NCBI GenBank assembly: GCA_030710605.1
Contig: CP092865.1
Span: forward strand, 137,807,120-137,871,119
DNA length: 64,000 nt
Direction of reading: 5' to 3'
From: Cordylochernes scorpioides
Taxonomy: Eukaryota; Arthropoda; Arachnida; Pseudoscorpiones; Chernetidae
Below the pieces are notes generated by a model, which had not been told where the DNA came from, did not search any database, and worked only from the letters and a program-made list of their open reading frames with translations. Position numbers and translations under genes: made by a program. Below are positions 1 to 10,011 of this stretch, in pieces; position 1 is the stretch's first letter; every line of letters begins with the position of its first letter.

Positions 1-1144
1 GTGCCAAAGAAGAGAAGGAAGGAAGTCATGAGTGAATACCACAACCATATGCTGAATGGCCATCTGGGCGTCGCCAGAACCACTTACCGATTGAAGAATA
101 AATACTATTGGCCTTCCATGTTGAAAGATGTTTCAGAATTTGTAAAGACATGCCATCTTTGCCAAAGTCGGAAAGGTTCAAATCACTTGCCTTCTGGACT
201 TCTACAACCTATTCCCCCAGCTAACTACCCTTTTGAAAGAATCGGAATTGACTTTGTTGGCCCCTTGCCATCAACGAAAAGAAGAAGGAAGTGGATAATT
301 GTGTTGACTGATTATTGTACCAAGTATGCTGAAACAAAGGCAGTATCAGAAGCAACCGTGAAAGAAGTCTCTACATTTTTAATTGAACATATTATTTTAC
401 GTCACGGGGCCCCAAAATTTCTTATTAGAGATAGAGGTTCACAATTCACTAGCAATTTGATGAAGGAGGTAATGAAAATGTGCAAAGTGAAACACTGCTT
501 CAACAACGAGCTACCACCCCCAGACTAACGGACTAACGGAACGGCTAAATAGAACTTTAATCAATATGATCAGCATGTATGTGAACACAGACCAAAAGAA
601 CTGGGATGAAATCCTCCCTTTTATCACCCACGCGTATAATACCACGATTCAAGAAACCACAGGCTACTCTCCATTTTTCCTGTTGTTTGGAAGGGAACCC
701 ATGTCCCTCTTAGACGACGAGAATATCCCAACGGACAGTAACATGGACAATTACGACGAATATATAGAAAACTACTTAGATAAAATAGCAAGGACGAGAC
801 AGGTAGTCATTAACAACACAGAGAAGACTCAGGAAAGGATGAAAAGAAACTATGACAAAAAACACAATGAGAAAATCTATGAACCAGGACATTTAGTGGC
901 AGTTTGGACACCAGTCAGGAAAATCGGAAAATGTGAAAAACTATTGAGAAAATATTTTGGCCCATATCGAATATTAAAGAAGCTGTCTAACATAAATTAC
1001 TTAATTGAGCCGAAAGATAATCCTGGCCAAGACCCACTGATTGTCCATGTCTCAAGACTCAAACCCTATTTTGAGAGAATTGATGAGGTAACTCACGAGG
1101 ACGTGACGACCTCTGGAGAGGGGGAAGTGTTACATCATGATTAA
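1..1144 (+). pseudogene. Elem1 copy A: C-terminal Pol (integrase) of a Ty3/gypsy retrotransposon, cut by window start
   Basis: This is the integrase part of a Ty3/gypsy Pol protein, which would insert element cDNA into the host genome. The frame is open from base 1 and shows the zinc-binding HHCC region (H..H near residues 16-22, CHLC near 51-54), a first catalytic Asp in GIDFVGPLP and a second in IRDRGSQF. A one-base insertion near base 502 shifts the frame just before the third catalytic residue (TERLNRT). A second frame then continues through a GPY-like C-terminal region (KYFGPYRIL) to a stop at 1142-1144. The same region recurs at 12333-13474, where this particular insertion is absent but others are present. 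The stop lies inside the 3' LTR. Gag, protease and reverse transcriptase of this copy would lie upstream of the window. Confidence 0.9.
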
Positions 1145-1454
1145 TGGCGTATTTCTTATATTATTTTTAATATATTTGAAATTTAAATTATATATTTTTA
1201 TATTCTATGATATTTATTTAAAACAGATTATTTAGATTATCATCATTTGTATTTAGGTACACGTGTGACTTCACTGCTCTCTTTGATGTGAGAAAATAAA
1301 TAAAGGATTCTGGAAGCTACTTAAAGTAGGCTTATCTCATTATTCTCTTATATAAATTTGTAGGATGGTTGAAACACGCTCTGGTAAGATGCAAGACCCA
1401 GCACATGAGAGAATCATGGCTGAAGAGTCTGCCAAGCCGCAGCCTGGTGCAACA
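1128..1454 (+). repeat. Elem1 copy A 3' LTR (327 bp)
   Basis: Starts TGTTACATC and ends GGTGCAACA. It has the same length and almost the same sequence as the LTRs at 8611-8937 and 13458-13784. A purine-rich tract (about 1114-1127) precedes it, as expected of a polypurine tract. The right third repeats the first 30 codons of gag. Confidence 0.93.
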
Positions 1455-1801
1455 ATATACTTCGGTGAAAAAATATTAGGCAGCCTGGCTCATCAGTAGT
1501 AAACCCCTTCTCTCGACAGTTCAATAAACCAGACCGCTATAATATTGCTATCTAGCACCAACAGATGTTATGTTCTTAAATAAGATAGTTACAAGATATA
1601 TAGACCACAAAATATTTATTGTTAAATCGACATTTTAAGAACAGATGGTTAAGTTCAAGAAGTCTGGTGATGAGGTACAAGTCTCTCTGATGTTATTTCT
1701 CCACATCTTTTTCAACTGGAAGAGGCGTGGCGTGGGATTCGCCCTCTTCTATGGAGGCGTCGAAAATGGTCAGACCAAGGTAGGGGGTTCAATAGCCATG
1801 C
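1455..1801. repeat. 3' half of a ~560-bp dispersed/tandem repeat unit flanking copy A
   Basis: The sequence after the LTR is the same as at 13785-14129. It aligns by eye, with clear divergence, to 8016-8280 (shared landmarks: catcag.agt.aac, tttaataaac, accacaaaat.tttatt, agaggcgtgg). It contains no convincing ORF. Confidence 0.7.
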
Positions 1802-2512
1802 CAGTCCAAGGTATTGGTGTTCTTTAACCTGGTCAGTCCAAGGTATTGGCGTTCTTTAGCCTGGTCAGTCCAAGGTAGAGGCGTTCTTTAGCCCGGTCAG
1901 TCCAATGTATCGGCGTTCTTTAGCCTGGTTAGTCCAAGGTAGAGGCGTTCTTTAGCCTGGTCAGTCCAATGTATTGGCGTTCTTTAGTCTGGTCAGTCCA
2001 AGGTATTGGCGTTCTTTATCCTGGTCAGTCCAAGGTAGAGGCGTTCTTTAGCCTGGTCAGTCCAATGTATTGGCGTTCTTTAGCCAGGTCAGTCCAAGGT
2101 AGAGGCGTTCTTTAGCCTGGTCAGTCCAAGGTAGAGGCGTTCTTTAGCCTGGTCAATCCAAGGTATTGGCGTTCTTTAGCCTGGTTAGTTCAAGGTATTG
2201 GCGTTCTTTAGCATGGTCAGTCCAAGGTAGAGGCGTTCTTTAGCCTGGTCAGTCCAAGGTAGAGGCGTTTTTTAGCCTGGTCAGTCCAAGGTATTGACAT
2301 TCTTTAGCCTGGTCAGTCCATGGTAGAGTCGTTCTTTAACATGGTCAGTCCAAGGTAAAGGCGTTCTTTAGCCTGGTCAGTCGATGGTATTTGCGTTCTT
2401 TAGCCTGGTCAGTCCAAGGTATTGGCGTTCTTTAGCCTGGTCAGTTCATGGTAGAGGCGTTATTTAGCCTGGTCAGTCCAAGGTAGAGGCGTTCTTCAGC
2501 CTGGTCACTGGT
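1802..2512. repeat. 32-bp minisatellite, about 22 units
   Basis: Tandem 32-bp units of the form cagtccaaggta(ttg/gag)gcgttctttagcctggt, with two main variants (tattggcg and tagaggcg) interspersed. The array abuts the truncated reverse-transcriptase frame of the LINE on its right. An equivalent array lies at 14130-14842 with a few base differences. Confidence 0.95.
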
Positions 2513-3458
2513 CCACGCCGAACTGTTCCTCACTGCGGATGAGCAGGACGATGTCGTCGGCGTAGGCGAGGACATTACCGGGGCCGAGCGCTTGCTCAAG
2601 GCGACGTAGGAGAGGGCTTGTGGTGAGGCTGAACATTGCGGCGCTGATGGCGCAGCCCTGTCTCACACCGTTCAGAAGTTGGAAGGGTTTGGTGTGGAGG
2701 CCTCCGGCTCGGACTGTCGCGTCCGCTCCGGCATAGAGGAGGAGAAACCACCCGATGAAGACCTGTGGCAGCCGCAGCGAGACCATCAGGGACACCAAGA
2801 AGCCGCGGTCTAGGGTGTCGAAGGCAGACTCGAGGTCGGTGGAAATGACGGCCAGCGGCGAACCGGTCCTCACAGCCGCGTCGACCTCGTCGCACACACG
2901 CGCGATGTTCCAAGAAGGGGATCTACCGGGAACGGCGTAGGTCTGGCACTGAGGTACCAGAACCGGAAGATGGGGCCGCAGAAGCCGGAGGAGGATATTG
3001 CCCAGGATCCGGTAGTCCGCCGTGGGGAGCGAGATAGGCCTGTAGCCGCAAAGTCCAGGGCTGCCGTGAGACTTGGGGACCAGGCAGATGGTGCTGCGCC
3101 GCGTCGATGTAGCCAAAACCCCGCCGAATTGGGAGGCCTCGTAGACGCGCTTGAGAGCGTTGACGAAGAAGTCCTCGTAGGCCATGTAGAACTCGCAGGG
3201 CAAGTCGTCCCATCCGGGGGCCCTTCCGAGCGGCAGGCGGCGGATGGCGGTGGCGATCTCTGTCGCGGAGATCTCGGAGCGGAGCAGGGGATCGTCATCT
3301 TCGAGGATGAGGGGGGTCGTTGTCCCCTGGATGAATTCTGTAGCGGCGTTGTAGGATAGAGTAGACCTTGCGTCGTAACTCCGTGCCCTCGATGATGTTT
3401 CCTTCTTCATCGCGGAAGTTCGTCCTTGCAGGCTGGCACACACGAAGCGTGCGCCCAA
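2505..3458 (-). pseudogene. LINE ORF2, reverse transcriptase part, 3'-truncated (copy 1)
   Basis: Reverse transcriptase of a non-LTR retrotransposon, minus strand. Visible blocks run in family order: GRAPGWDDLP, YRPISLPTADYRIL, a Q.YAVPGRS block, STDLESAFDTLDR, LNGVRQGCAISAAMFSL and the catalytic YADDIVLL. The combination resembles the L1/Tx1 side of LINE diversity; this clade call is by motif memory only. The frame is offset by one from the upstream endonuclease frame (overlap 3295-3458), so ORF2 carries a frameshift near 3300-3370. It stops just after YADD, where the minisatellite begins, so the thumb and 3' UTR are missing. It is GC-rich compared with its AT-rich surroundings. Confidence 0.88.
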
Positions 3459-4842
3459 GGTTGGGCAGTGATGGATAGTCCGCTTCCGTCGACGCAGTTT
3501 CGAGCCTGGCCTGCAGGAATCGCCTGGCCCGGACGATGTGGTCGTCGTCAGCGACGCGAGGAACGTTGAGGGATCTCACCTCTGCCAGCAGCTCAGCCTT
3601 GATTGAAGACCAGCTTCTCCACAGATCTTCGCCGGTCATAACCGCGATTGCTGTTGAGGTTCTTTCGATGATCGTTGCCAGATGTTCGACAACGAGCCCC
3701 GAGCGTAGCATTGCAGCCACGCAGGGTTGTCGAGGTGAAGGAGGCACTCCGGGCTGAAGAAGGACAGCTCGATGGTCCGATAGCCTGTAGTGGATGGTAC
3801 TGTACTGGGCGACACGATCCGCGAATCTCGAAGGGAGAAGGTTCCTGTCCAGACGAGAGGCGTCAACACGGCTCCCGTAGCTGGCCACTCTGGTTGGAAT
3901 GTGAGGGGCGTCGAAGAGGGTGGCCACATCGACGAGGGCTGTCTGATCCAGTAGCTCGGAGAGGGCCTCCACCGAGCCGGATGCTGTGTCGTTCGTGCTT
4001 TCCTCGTTGATGTTGAGGTCGCCCAACACCCACGAGTTCTCCTGGACCGCGGTGGCTGCGATGATCTGCAGATGCTGGTGCCGCTCGCGAGGAATATGAG
4101 AAAGGTGGCAGTTGATAACGCTCACTTCTTGGTCGTGGACGTCGAGGGAGACGATGGAGATGTGGCCGGGCCACAGGATGCGCTGCCCCAGGACTGCGAC
4201 CCCCAGGGCGAAGATGCAGGCGAGGCCCGAACCCCTGATGGCTGTAGGAGGCACGACTGCGGCGAGGTAGCCTAGGCAGAGATCTTGAATAGTGTCCAGG
4301 GACAAGGTGTTGGTCTCCTGGACAAAGGCGACGTCTATGCGATGTTGTCTCAGGAAGTGGCAGAGCTCAATGCTCCTCTCGCGAGCGGCGAGCCCGCGGA
4401 CGTTGATGGAAGCAAGATGGAAGCTCATTGGGAGCTCTTCGTCTGGGCCCGAAGGCCAGGAGGTGATTATAGAGAGCTGTCTGGGTGGCGGGTAGGCAAT
4501 CCAGCAGCTTTTGGGAAACATTGTGGAGCCCATCTTCTCAAGGAGGTTATGTAGGCCAGGGGCTGAGACGAGGGCGTCCATGATTTCACCCTTATCCAGA
4601 CCAAGATGTTCTGCTTCTTCAAGGGGGGAGTTGGGGATGCTTTCGAGCAGCTCCTTTAGTTGCTGCCGAGTTTTGGGTCCGGCTCTAGAGGGTATAGAGA
4701 CCTGGGTCTCATCTTCTTTCCCTGAGATTGCCTCAATTTGCACGAATTTAGTTTTATCGTGCTGAGGGGCTGACTTTTGTGCAACCGCAGGAGATGGAGT
4801 AGATGCAATAGTGCCTGAGGTTACCGCAGGAGCAGTAGCCAC
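3295..4842 (-). pseudogene. LINE ORF2, AP-endonuclease part (copy 1)
   Basis: 515-residue open frame. Its middle carries an apurinic-type endonuclease that nicks target DNA to prime LINE reverse transcription: LASINVRGL, VAFVQETNTL (catalytic Glu), SVINCHLSHIPRERHQH, WVLGDLNINEES (Asp/Asn pair) and LSDHRAVLL (the terminal SDH motif). The first ~135 residues before LASINVRGL are low in recognisable motifs. The C-terminal end leads toward the reverse transcriptase but the frame breaks near residue 490. The same segment at 14843-17317 is broken by many more small indels. Confidence 0.88.
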
Positions 4843-5004
4843 AGTTGAAGACGCAGGAGAGGCGGGGTTGACTGTCCAGTGGGCGCAGTGACAGGTGGGG
4901 CTACGTTGGAGGGCGCTTGCCCGGAGACTTCTGCAGGCGTCTTCAGGGGACAGTTGACTCTACGGTGTTCCTGCCTCTGGCACCGTGAGCATTTAACTCC
5001 ATAG
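4821..5004 (-). pseudogene. LINE ORF1 C-terminal fragment with one CCHC knuckle
   Basis: Upstream of the endonuclease frame on the minus strand is a frame with CSRCQRQEHRRVNC, a C-x2-C-x4-H-x4-C zinc knuckle of the kind found in LINE ORF1 nucleic-acid-binding proteins. It is followed by a Pro/Ala-rich tail that overlaps the start of the endonuclease frame by about 20 bases. The GC-rich LINE sequence ends abruptly near 5004, so the rest of ORF1 is missing here. In the second copy the same junction is an assembly gap. Confidence 0.65.
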
Positions 5005-5178
5005 GAGAGGAATGATACGATGATTTTGTAATGTAGAAAATTAGGAAAGACAATATTCAGGATGACACGGCAATTTATTTGAGACAAGAATAATGATACA
5101 ATTCCAAGGCAAGATACTATTCCTTTAACTTCCAATTACCGAGGGAACCAATTAATATTGATTTTATTCAACTTATCG
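5005..5178. repeat. Left part of a repeat unit split by Elem2
   Basis: 5084-5182 repeats at 7502-7602 (landmark: aataatgatacaattcc...cttatcgagta). Here the unit is interrupted by Elem2 and resumes at 7404. No gene is visible. Confidence 0.75.
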
Positions 5179-5182
5179 AGTA

Positions 5183-5448
5183 TGTGGGGGCCGAGAGACT
5201 TCCTTCCTGCCTGCTGGGATGACGGACCAAGCCGTCAGCAAACATACAAGCGGGGACATGAAATAGGAGATGACCACCGCTGTGCAGCGCGGCGGATCAG
5301 CGGAAGTGAATGAGAACCAGAATAAACATTCTAGAGGTTGTCCTTCTAGGTCTTCCTCTAAAAATGTAGCCAATAAGTAATACCAATAAAACACTAACTT
5401 TTAAATACTTTCTGGGTCATCGCTGGACTAATAAATCGACACATTACA
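5183..5448 (+). repeat. Elem2 5' LTR (266 bp)
   Basis: Starts TGTGGGGGCCGAGAG, ends CGACACATTACA. Pairs with 7134-7399 of the same length. AATAAA signals lie near its 3' end. Confidence 0.9.
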
Positions 5449-5449
5449 T

Positions 5450-5467
5450 TGGTGAGCCGGACGTGAT
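5450..5467 (+). other. Elem2 primer binding site, tRNA-Trp type
   Basis: TGGTGAGCCGGACGTGAT one base after the LTR. It matches the complement of an arthropod tRNA-Trp 3' end (TGGTGACCCCGACGTGAT, recalled) at 16 of 18 positions. Confidence 0.7.
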
Positions 5468-5549
5468 TTACATTCAGAGTACTTGTTGTCGCTTTTGCTA
5501 TTAATTATGTCCCAAATGTTTTCTATATATTTAGGTTCTAATTGGGAGA

Positions 5550-5735
5550 TCAAATAAATAATTTAGTGTCTTCCTGAATAATTCCACCTATTTTGAACTG
5601 TGCTTCTACCTGGAAGAACCATATTTCAGGTTTTTCAACCCAGAAAAGCGGTATTTTAACACTAACTTTGCATATTTCTGAGGTATCGCTAGGCTTATTT
5701 TCTGTTTCCATTTTACGTAAATTTAAATTCGACAC
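5550..5735 (-). pseudogene. Inverted gag N-terminal fragment inside Elem2
   Basis: A 61-residue minus-strand frame with a typical start-of-gag block, VSVKIPLFWVEKPEIWF followed by QVEAQF and TKLF, as in CsRn1/Kabuki-type gag proteins. It runs opposite to the element's LTRs and integrase. The block appears to continue past the stop in another frame (1-base loss near 5550). Its position just after the primer site but in reverse orientation indicates an internal inversion. Confidence 0.7.
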
Positions 5736-5834
5736 AACAGTTTAGAGATAAAGTTAAAAATAAAAATATTGAGAAAAAATAATAAAGAAGATAATATAAA
5801 AACTTAGTCTTGAGATGATATCCCGATATCTTGG

Positions 5835-7010
5835 ATGATGCTTCTTTTCAAGCTTGAATCAATTTTTGTATTTCTTTGTCTCTTGAAATCTTCGTATGCT
5901 TTTTCTTTTCAATCACGTCCGGGCATCAAAGCCACTACTAAACAATCAACATCAAGATTTATATGGCCTAATATGAATAAAGACATTAGGAAATGGGCTC
6001 AAGCTTGTGTCAACTGCCAAAAGTGCAAGGTGTCGATACACACGAAATCAGAAATAGGCAAATATCAAGAAGTGGATGAAAGATTTAGTGTTATCCACAT
6101 AGATCTAATTGGTCCTTTACCTCCATCGAATGGTAACATATACTGTCTGACCTGCATCGACAGGTACACCAGCTGAATGAAAATTGTTCCGCTACCAGAT
6201 ATGAAGTCTGAAACGGTAGCGAGAGCGTTCTACGAAAACTGGATTGTTAGATTTGGAGCACCGCATACAGTGATATCAGATCAAGGAAAGCAGTTTACTT
6301 CTCAACTTTTCAAAGATTTAACAACGCTGTGTGGTATCAAGCTTCGCCATTCCACGGCGTACCACCCTCAGTGTAACGGGAAGATTGAAAGGCTTCATAG
6401 AACCATCAAAACTGCCATTCGTGCCCACAATGATATTAAGTGGACAGAAACGCTGCCAACAGTTCTCCTAGGCTTGCGTGCTGCTATCAACAAAGATAAC
6501 AACCATTCTTTGCCTCAGATGGTATATGGCAAAACCATCAGACTGCCTGGCGAATTCTTTGATGATTCTAAACATCACCTGCATGCTGAAAAATTTGTTC
6601 AACAGCTTCAAAAGCAAATGGAATTGCTCAAATCCTTGAATGAAAAACATCATTCGAAGACTAAAGTATTTGTCCATAAAGATCTGAAAACATGTTCACA
6701 TGTATTTATCAGGACAGATCGAGTGAAAAAACCTCTTGAACCACCATATGAGGGACCATTTCCAGTCCTTGATAGAACAGACAAGTACTTCACACTCAAA
6801 GTGAAAGGAAGAAATGTGACCATATCGATTGACCAATTACGACCTGCTTACTTACTGGCAGATTCGGACAATATAACTTCAGAACACCCTACTGCAACAG
6901 AACGATCGTGTCGGGAGCGCTGCCTTCTACATCGTCCCAACAGAATCCTGACCCACCAGATGTGGAGAAGTACACAGAATTCCAAGGAACAGGATCAGCA
7001 CCAGACCTGA
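5835..7010 (+). pseudogene. Elem2 integrase, interrupted by one in-frame TGA
   Basis: Integrase of a Ty3/gypsy element. From about 5920 the frame shows the end of the HHCC zinc region (RKWAQACVNCQKC), a catalytic Asp in VIHIDLIGPLPP, then a TGA stop at 6174-6176. The same frame continues: ISDQGKQFTSQLF holds the second Asp and NGKIERLHRTIK the catalytic Glu, followed by LPGEFF and a GPY-like block (PPYEGPFPVLDRT). The N-terminal His of the zinc region appears replaced (SRPG where families have HPG). The first ~28 residues before this region look non-homologous, marking the internal deletion junction. The copy is inactive. Confidence 0.87.
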
Positions 7011-7133
7011 CAATTCAAGGAGCAATAGACTATATTTCTCCTTTTTTTTCTTGCCTACATTGATGATGTATATATATTGTAATTAACCACTTTGTGCACT
7101 GAATCGTGACTTCGCCACTGGAAGGGGGGGTAC

Positions 7134-7399
7134 TGTGGGGGCCGAGAGACTTCCTTCCTGCCTGCTGGGATGAGGGACCACGCCGTCAGCAAACATACAA
7201 GCGGGGGACATGAAATAGGAGATGACCACCGCTGTGCGGCGCGGCGGATCAGCGGAAGTGAATGAGAACCAGAATAGACATTCTAGGGTGTTGTTCTTTC
7301 GTCTTCCTCTAAAAATGTAGCTAATAAGTAATACCAATAAAACACTAACTTTGAAATACTTTCTGGGCCATCGCTGGACTAATAAATCGACACACCACA
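7134..7399 (+). repeat. Elem2 3' LTR (266 bp)
   Basis: Starts TGTGGGGGCCGAGAG, ends CGACACACCACA. It is preceded by the purine tract GGAAGGGGGGG near 7120-7130 and followed by the AGTA target duplication. Confidence 0.9.
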
Positions 7400-7403
7400 A
7401 GTA

Positions 7404-7701
7404 TTTTTAAAGGGACCGGGAAAAAAATGTTCACTTTATCGAGAGATTCGTTAGACAAACCTTTACTCGGGTAAAACCCGGGCGAAGCCGGGTACATCCA
7501 TGCAAGAATAATGATACAATTCCGAGGCAAGATACTATTCCTTTAACTTCCAATTACCGAGGGAACCAATTAATATTGATTTTATTCAACTTATCGAGTA
7601 TTTTTCAAGGGACCGGGAAAAAAAGGTTCACTTTATCGAGAGATTCGTTAGACAAACCTTCACTCGGGTAAAACCCGGGCGAAGCTGGGTACATCCGCTA
7701 G
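7404..7701 (+). repeat. Two tandem copies of a Helitron-like 3' terminus
   Basis: The segment with ACTCGGGTAAAACCCGGGCG occurs twice (near 7465 and 7665). It contains a short hairpin (ACCCGG...CCGGGT). The second copy ends CATCCGCTAG followed by T at 7702, the hairpin-then-CTAG|T ending of Helitrons. The same ending closes the Helitron at 60115-60709. I could not place a 5' TC end here. Confidence 0.6.
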
Positions 7702-8610
7702 TTTCTTATAAAATGAGTTTATTCCCATAGTTTTCCCATGACACCAACAATTGCTAACTATACAAAGAGAATAAACATGACAATTGTTGAAGTGGTTTTG
7801 TAGAATGGACTGTTGAAACAGATGGTTGTGCTCACCAGATCTCTCAATTTTCACCTTCAATTAGTGATTAGAGAAATTTGTATAATATAAAAGAAAAAGA
7901 CTCAAAGTAATTACATATTTAACATATGGGCAATACAAGAGTATTTAAAACTATTTTATCTTGGACTATTATTAATTAAACAAGTTTCTACTTCCCTTCT
8001 ACGATGGGAAATCATTAGAGGATCCTGGTTCATCAGAAGTGAACACCTCTTCAGTGGTTTTGGCAGTTTAATAAACTAGATTGCTCTTATAGTGCATTAG
8101 CTTTTATATATCAAGTACTAACCCCCATTTATGTTATGTTTTTAAATACAAGATTTATATATAAACCACAAAATGTTTATTCTTAAATCAACATTTTAAA
8201 GAACATGTGGTTAAGATTGAGGGGCATCTGATGAGGGACATCTCTCTCTGAAAGAGAGGCGTGGACTTTATAAATAAAGAAAATTGACATGTAGTATTGA
8301 TAACCCCACAACGTGTCTCCAATAATAAGTTTATTCGAATAGTTACTCATGAAAAAAACAAATGCCAATTATACAAACAGAATAAACATGGAAATTGTTG
8401 AAGTGGTCTGGTAGATTGGACTATTTAAACCGATTATGGGCTCACTACTGATGAGACAGACCCTCTCAATTGGCACCCTGCATTTAGTGAATGAAGAAAT
8501 TTGAGTAAGATAAAAAATAATTCGTAGAATAATTATATCTTTAACATATGGGCCTAATACAAATAGGTTCGAAGCAATTTTTATCACAAACTATTAAAAA
8601 ATATATATAT
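7702..8610. repeat. Diverged tandem ~560-bp units: unit A and the 5' half of unit B
   Basis: 7745-7990 aligns by eye with 8371-8595 (landmarks: aattgttgaagtggt, tagattggact/tagaatggact, ttaacatatgggc). Unit A is complete (about 7702-8280). Unit B is cut at 8610 by Elem1 and continues at 13785. No gene seen. Confidence 0.75.
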
Positions 8611-8937
8611 TGTTACATCATGATTAATGGCGTATTTCTTATATTATTTTTAATATATTTGAAATTTAAATTATATATTTTTATATTCTATGATATTTAT
8701 TTAAAACAGATTATTTAGATTATCATCATTTGTATTTAGGTACACGTGTGACTTCACTGCTCTCTTTGATGTGAGAAAATAAATAAAGGATTCTGGAGGC
8801 TACTTAAAGTAGGCTTATCTCATTATTCTCTTATATAAATTTGTAGGATGGTTGAAACACGCTCTGGTAAGATGCAAGACCCAGCACATGAGAGAATCAT
8901 GGCTGAAGAGTCTGCCAAGCCGCAGTCTGGTGCAACA
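8611..8937 (+). repeat. Elem1 5' LTR (327 bp)
   Basis: TGTTAC...GCAACA. Two overlapping AATAAA signals at 8778-8787 suggest the R/U5 boundary lies shortly after. The gag ATG at 8848 is therefore in U5. Confidence 0.95.
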
Positions 8938-10011
8938 ATTGGTGGAGATGCTAGTTCCGACCCAGTTGTCCTGAACCCCAACATAGACATCCCCAAATAT
9001 GATGGAACAGAAGACCCTCGCCCATGGATTGAGTCCCTTGAAGAAATTGGCTTCCTGTACCACTGGGCAGAATATATTATTTCTCGCTATGCAGCCATGA
9101 ACATGATTGGTAGCGCCAAAACCTGGCTGGACCTACACAAGATAAGTTTTACCAGCTGGGAACATTTCAAGAGCCGCCTAATTCAGGATTTTGGCTCAGA
9201 CGCCAACAAAGAAGAATTGAAAATGAGGCTGAACAGAATGCAGCAGTGGAATGAACCTGCAATCAGGTTTGCAGAGGATATCCTGGTTCTGTGCAACAAG
9301 GTCGATCCCCAAATGGAAGAAGAGAATAAAATAAATTGGGTTATTGGAGGGTTAAAGAAAGAATACTCTTTTGCCCTCTACTTAAACCCTCCTAAGAATA
9401 CCAACGAACTCCTAAGATTGTGTAAAAAGATGGATTTGTTTGAAAATAATTATCAAGAACGTATAGAAAAATCAAAGGCTCTTTATAATGGACCACGCTC
9501 TCCTCGTCCCCATCATCAAGAGCAATGGAAGAATGCTACGTCGTTCAGAAGACCATATCAGAACACCTCCAAGCCCCAGGGCCCCGCTCCGAGGTACTAC
9601 CAGAACACCTCCAAGCCCCAGGCCCCCACTCCGAGGTATTACCAGAACAAGCCTCTGCCCCAGGTATCTGCCCCTAGACGATCTTACACTCCCAATCCTG
9701 AGCCAAAACCGGTCTACCCAAGTAAAACATACAATAAGAATCCAAATTCAAATAGGAATAGGACAGAAGACGGGAGACCAATATGTTTCAAGTGTAACAA
9801 GCCAGGACACGTAGCGCGGTATTGCAGAGTCAGGTTTGTAAGAATTGTGGAAGAGGACCCCATAGTTACACAAGACAAGGTCGAAGAAGAAATCCGAATG
9901 GATAATGGAACTCAGAAGTCGAGACCTCTGCTCTACGCTGACGTAAGTAATAGCACGAACTCTGGTATCCCTACAAGGAATAGATATGCCGCATTAGAAG
10001 ATTTAAACTAA
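8848..10011 (+). CDS. gag: Elem1 Gag (387 residues)
   Basis: Structural protein that would package element RNA in cytoplasmic virus-like particles. The middle (about residues 45-210) looks like a Ty3/gypsy capsid domain (PKYDGTEDPRPWIESLE; later LKMRLNRMQQ). A Pro-rich tract with two near-repeats (YQNTSKPQ) covers residues 225-280. One CCHC knuckle, CFKCNKPGHVARYC, lies at about 313-326. The ATG is chosen because it follows the LTR poly(A) signals, and in all three LTRs the frame is open from it. The first 30 codons lie inside the 5' LTR and codons 31-35 are encoded by the primer binding site. It ends at TAA 10009-10011, directly after a slippery heptamer leading to pol. Confidence 0.93.
   Translation: MVETRSGKMQDPAHERIMAEESAKPQSGATIGGDASSDPVVLNPNIDIPKYDGTEDPRPWIESLEEIGFLYHWAEYIISRYAAMNMIGSAKTWLDLHKISFTSWEHFKSRLIQDFGSDANKEELKMRLNRMQQWNEPAIRFAEDILVLCNKVDPQMEEENKINWVIGGLKKEYSFALYLNPPKNTNELLRLCKKMDLFENNYQERIEKSKALYNGPRSPRPHHQEQWKNATSFRRPYQNTSKPQGPAPRYYQNTSKPQAPTPRYYQNKPLPQVSAPRRSYTPNPEPKPVYPSKTYNKNPNSNRNRTEDGRPICFKCNKPGHVARYCRVRFVRIVEEDPIVTQDKVEEEIRMDNGTQKSRPLLYADVSNSTNSGIPTRNRYAALEDLN
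8940..8951 (+). other. Elem1 primer binding site, tRNA-Ala type, inside the gag coding sequence
   Basis: TGGTGGAGATGC starts two bases after the LTR. It is complementary to the 3' end of tRNA-Ala (acceptor ...GCATCTCCA plus CCA, recalled from animal tRNA-Ala genes) over 12 bases and diverges after that. In the gag frame it reads as part of I-G-G-D-A. Confidence 0.75.
10002..10008 (+). promoter_or_regulatory. -1 ribosomal frameshift site TTTAAAC at the gag-pol junction
   Basis: In the gag frame the bases read T TTA AAC, then the stop TAA. This is the classic X XXY YYZ heptamer. A -1 slip continues as TTT AAA CTA AAC in exactly the frame of the pol ORF, which is open from here. The slip would give a Gag-Pol fusion and keep Gag in excess. 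I have not folded the downstream RNA for a stimulatory structure. Confidence 0.85.

Larger units (their letters stand above)
5179..7403 (+). mobile_element. Elem2: rearranged Ty3/gypsy element with tRNA-Trp-type primer site
   Basis: A 2.2-kb LTR element with 266-bp LTRs at both ends and a 4-bp target duplication AGTA at 5179-5182 and 7400-7403. The uninterrupted target is seen in the neighbouring unit at about 7596-7612. Only an inverted gag fragment and the integrase remain inside; protease, reverse transcriptase and RNase H are gone. The LTRs differ at roughly 15 of 266 positions by eye, so the insertion is older than the other LTR elements here. The integrase sequence and the Trp primer site both point to the CsRn1/Kabuki group, which is an inference. 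Confidence 0.88.

Noticed and set aside
1802..2512. Regular repeats resembling a CRISPR array
   Set aside because: Units are contiguous 32-bp repeats with no unique spacers, and the context is eukaryotic. It is a minisatellite.
2596..3359. Several 60-140 codon ORFs on both strands within the LINE
   Set aside because: GC-rich shadows of the endonuclease-reverse transcriptase frames; no independent motifs.
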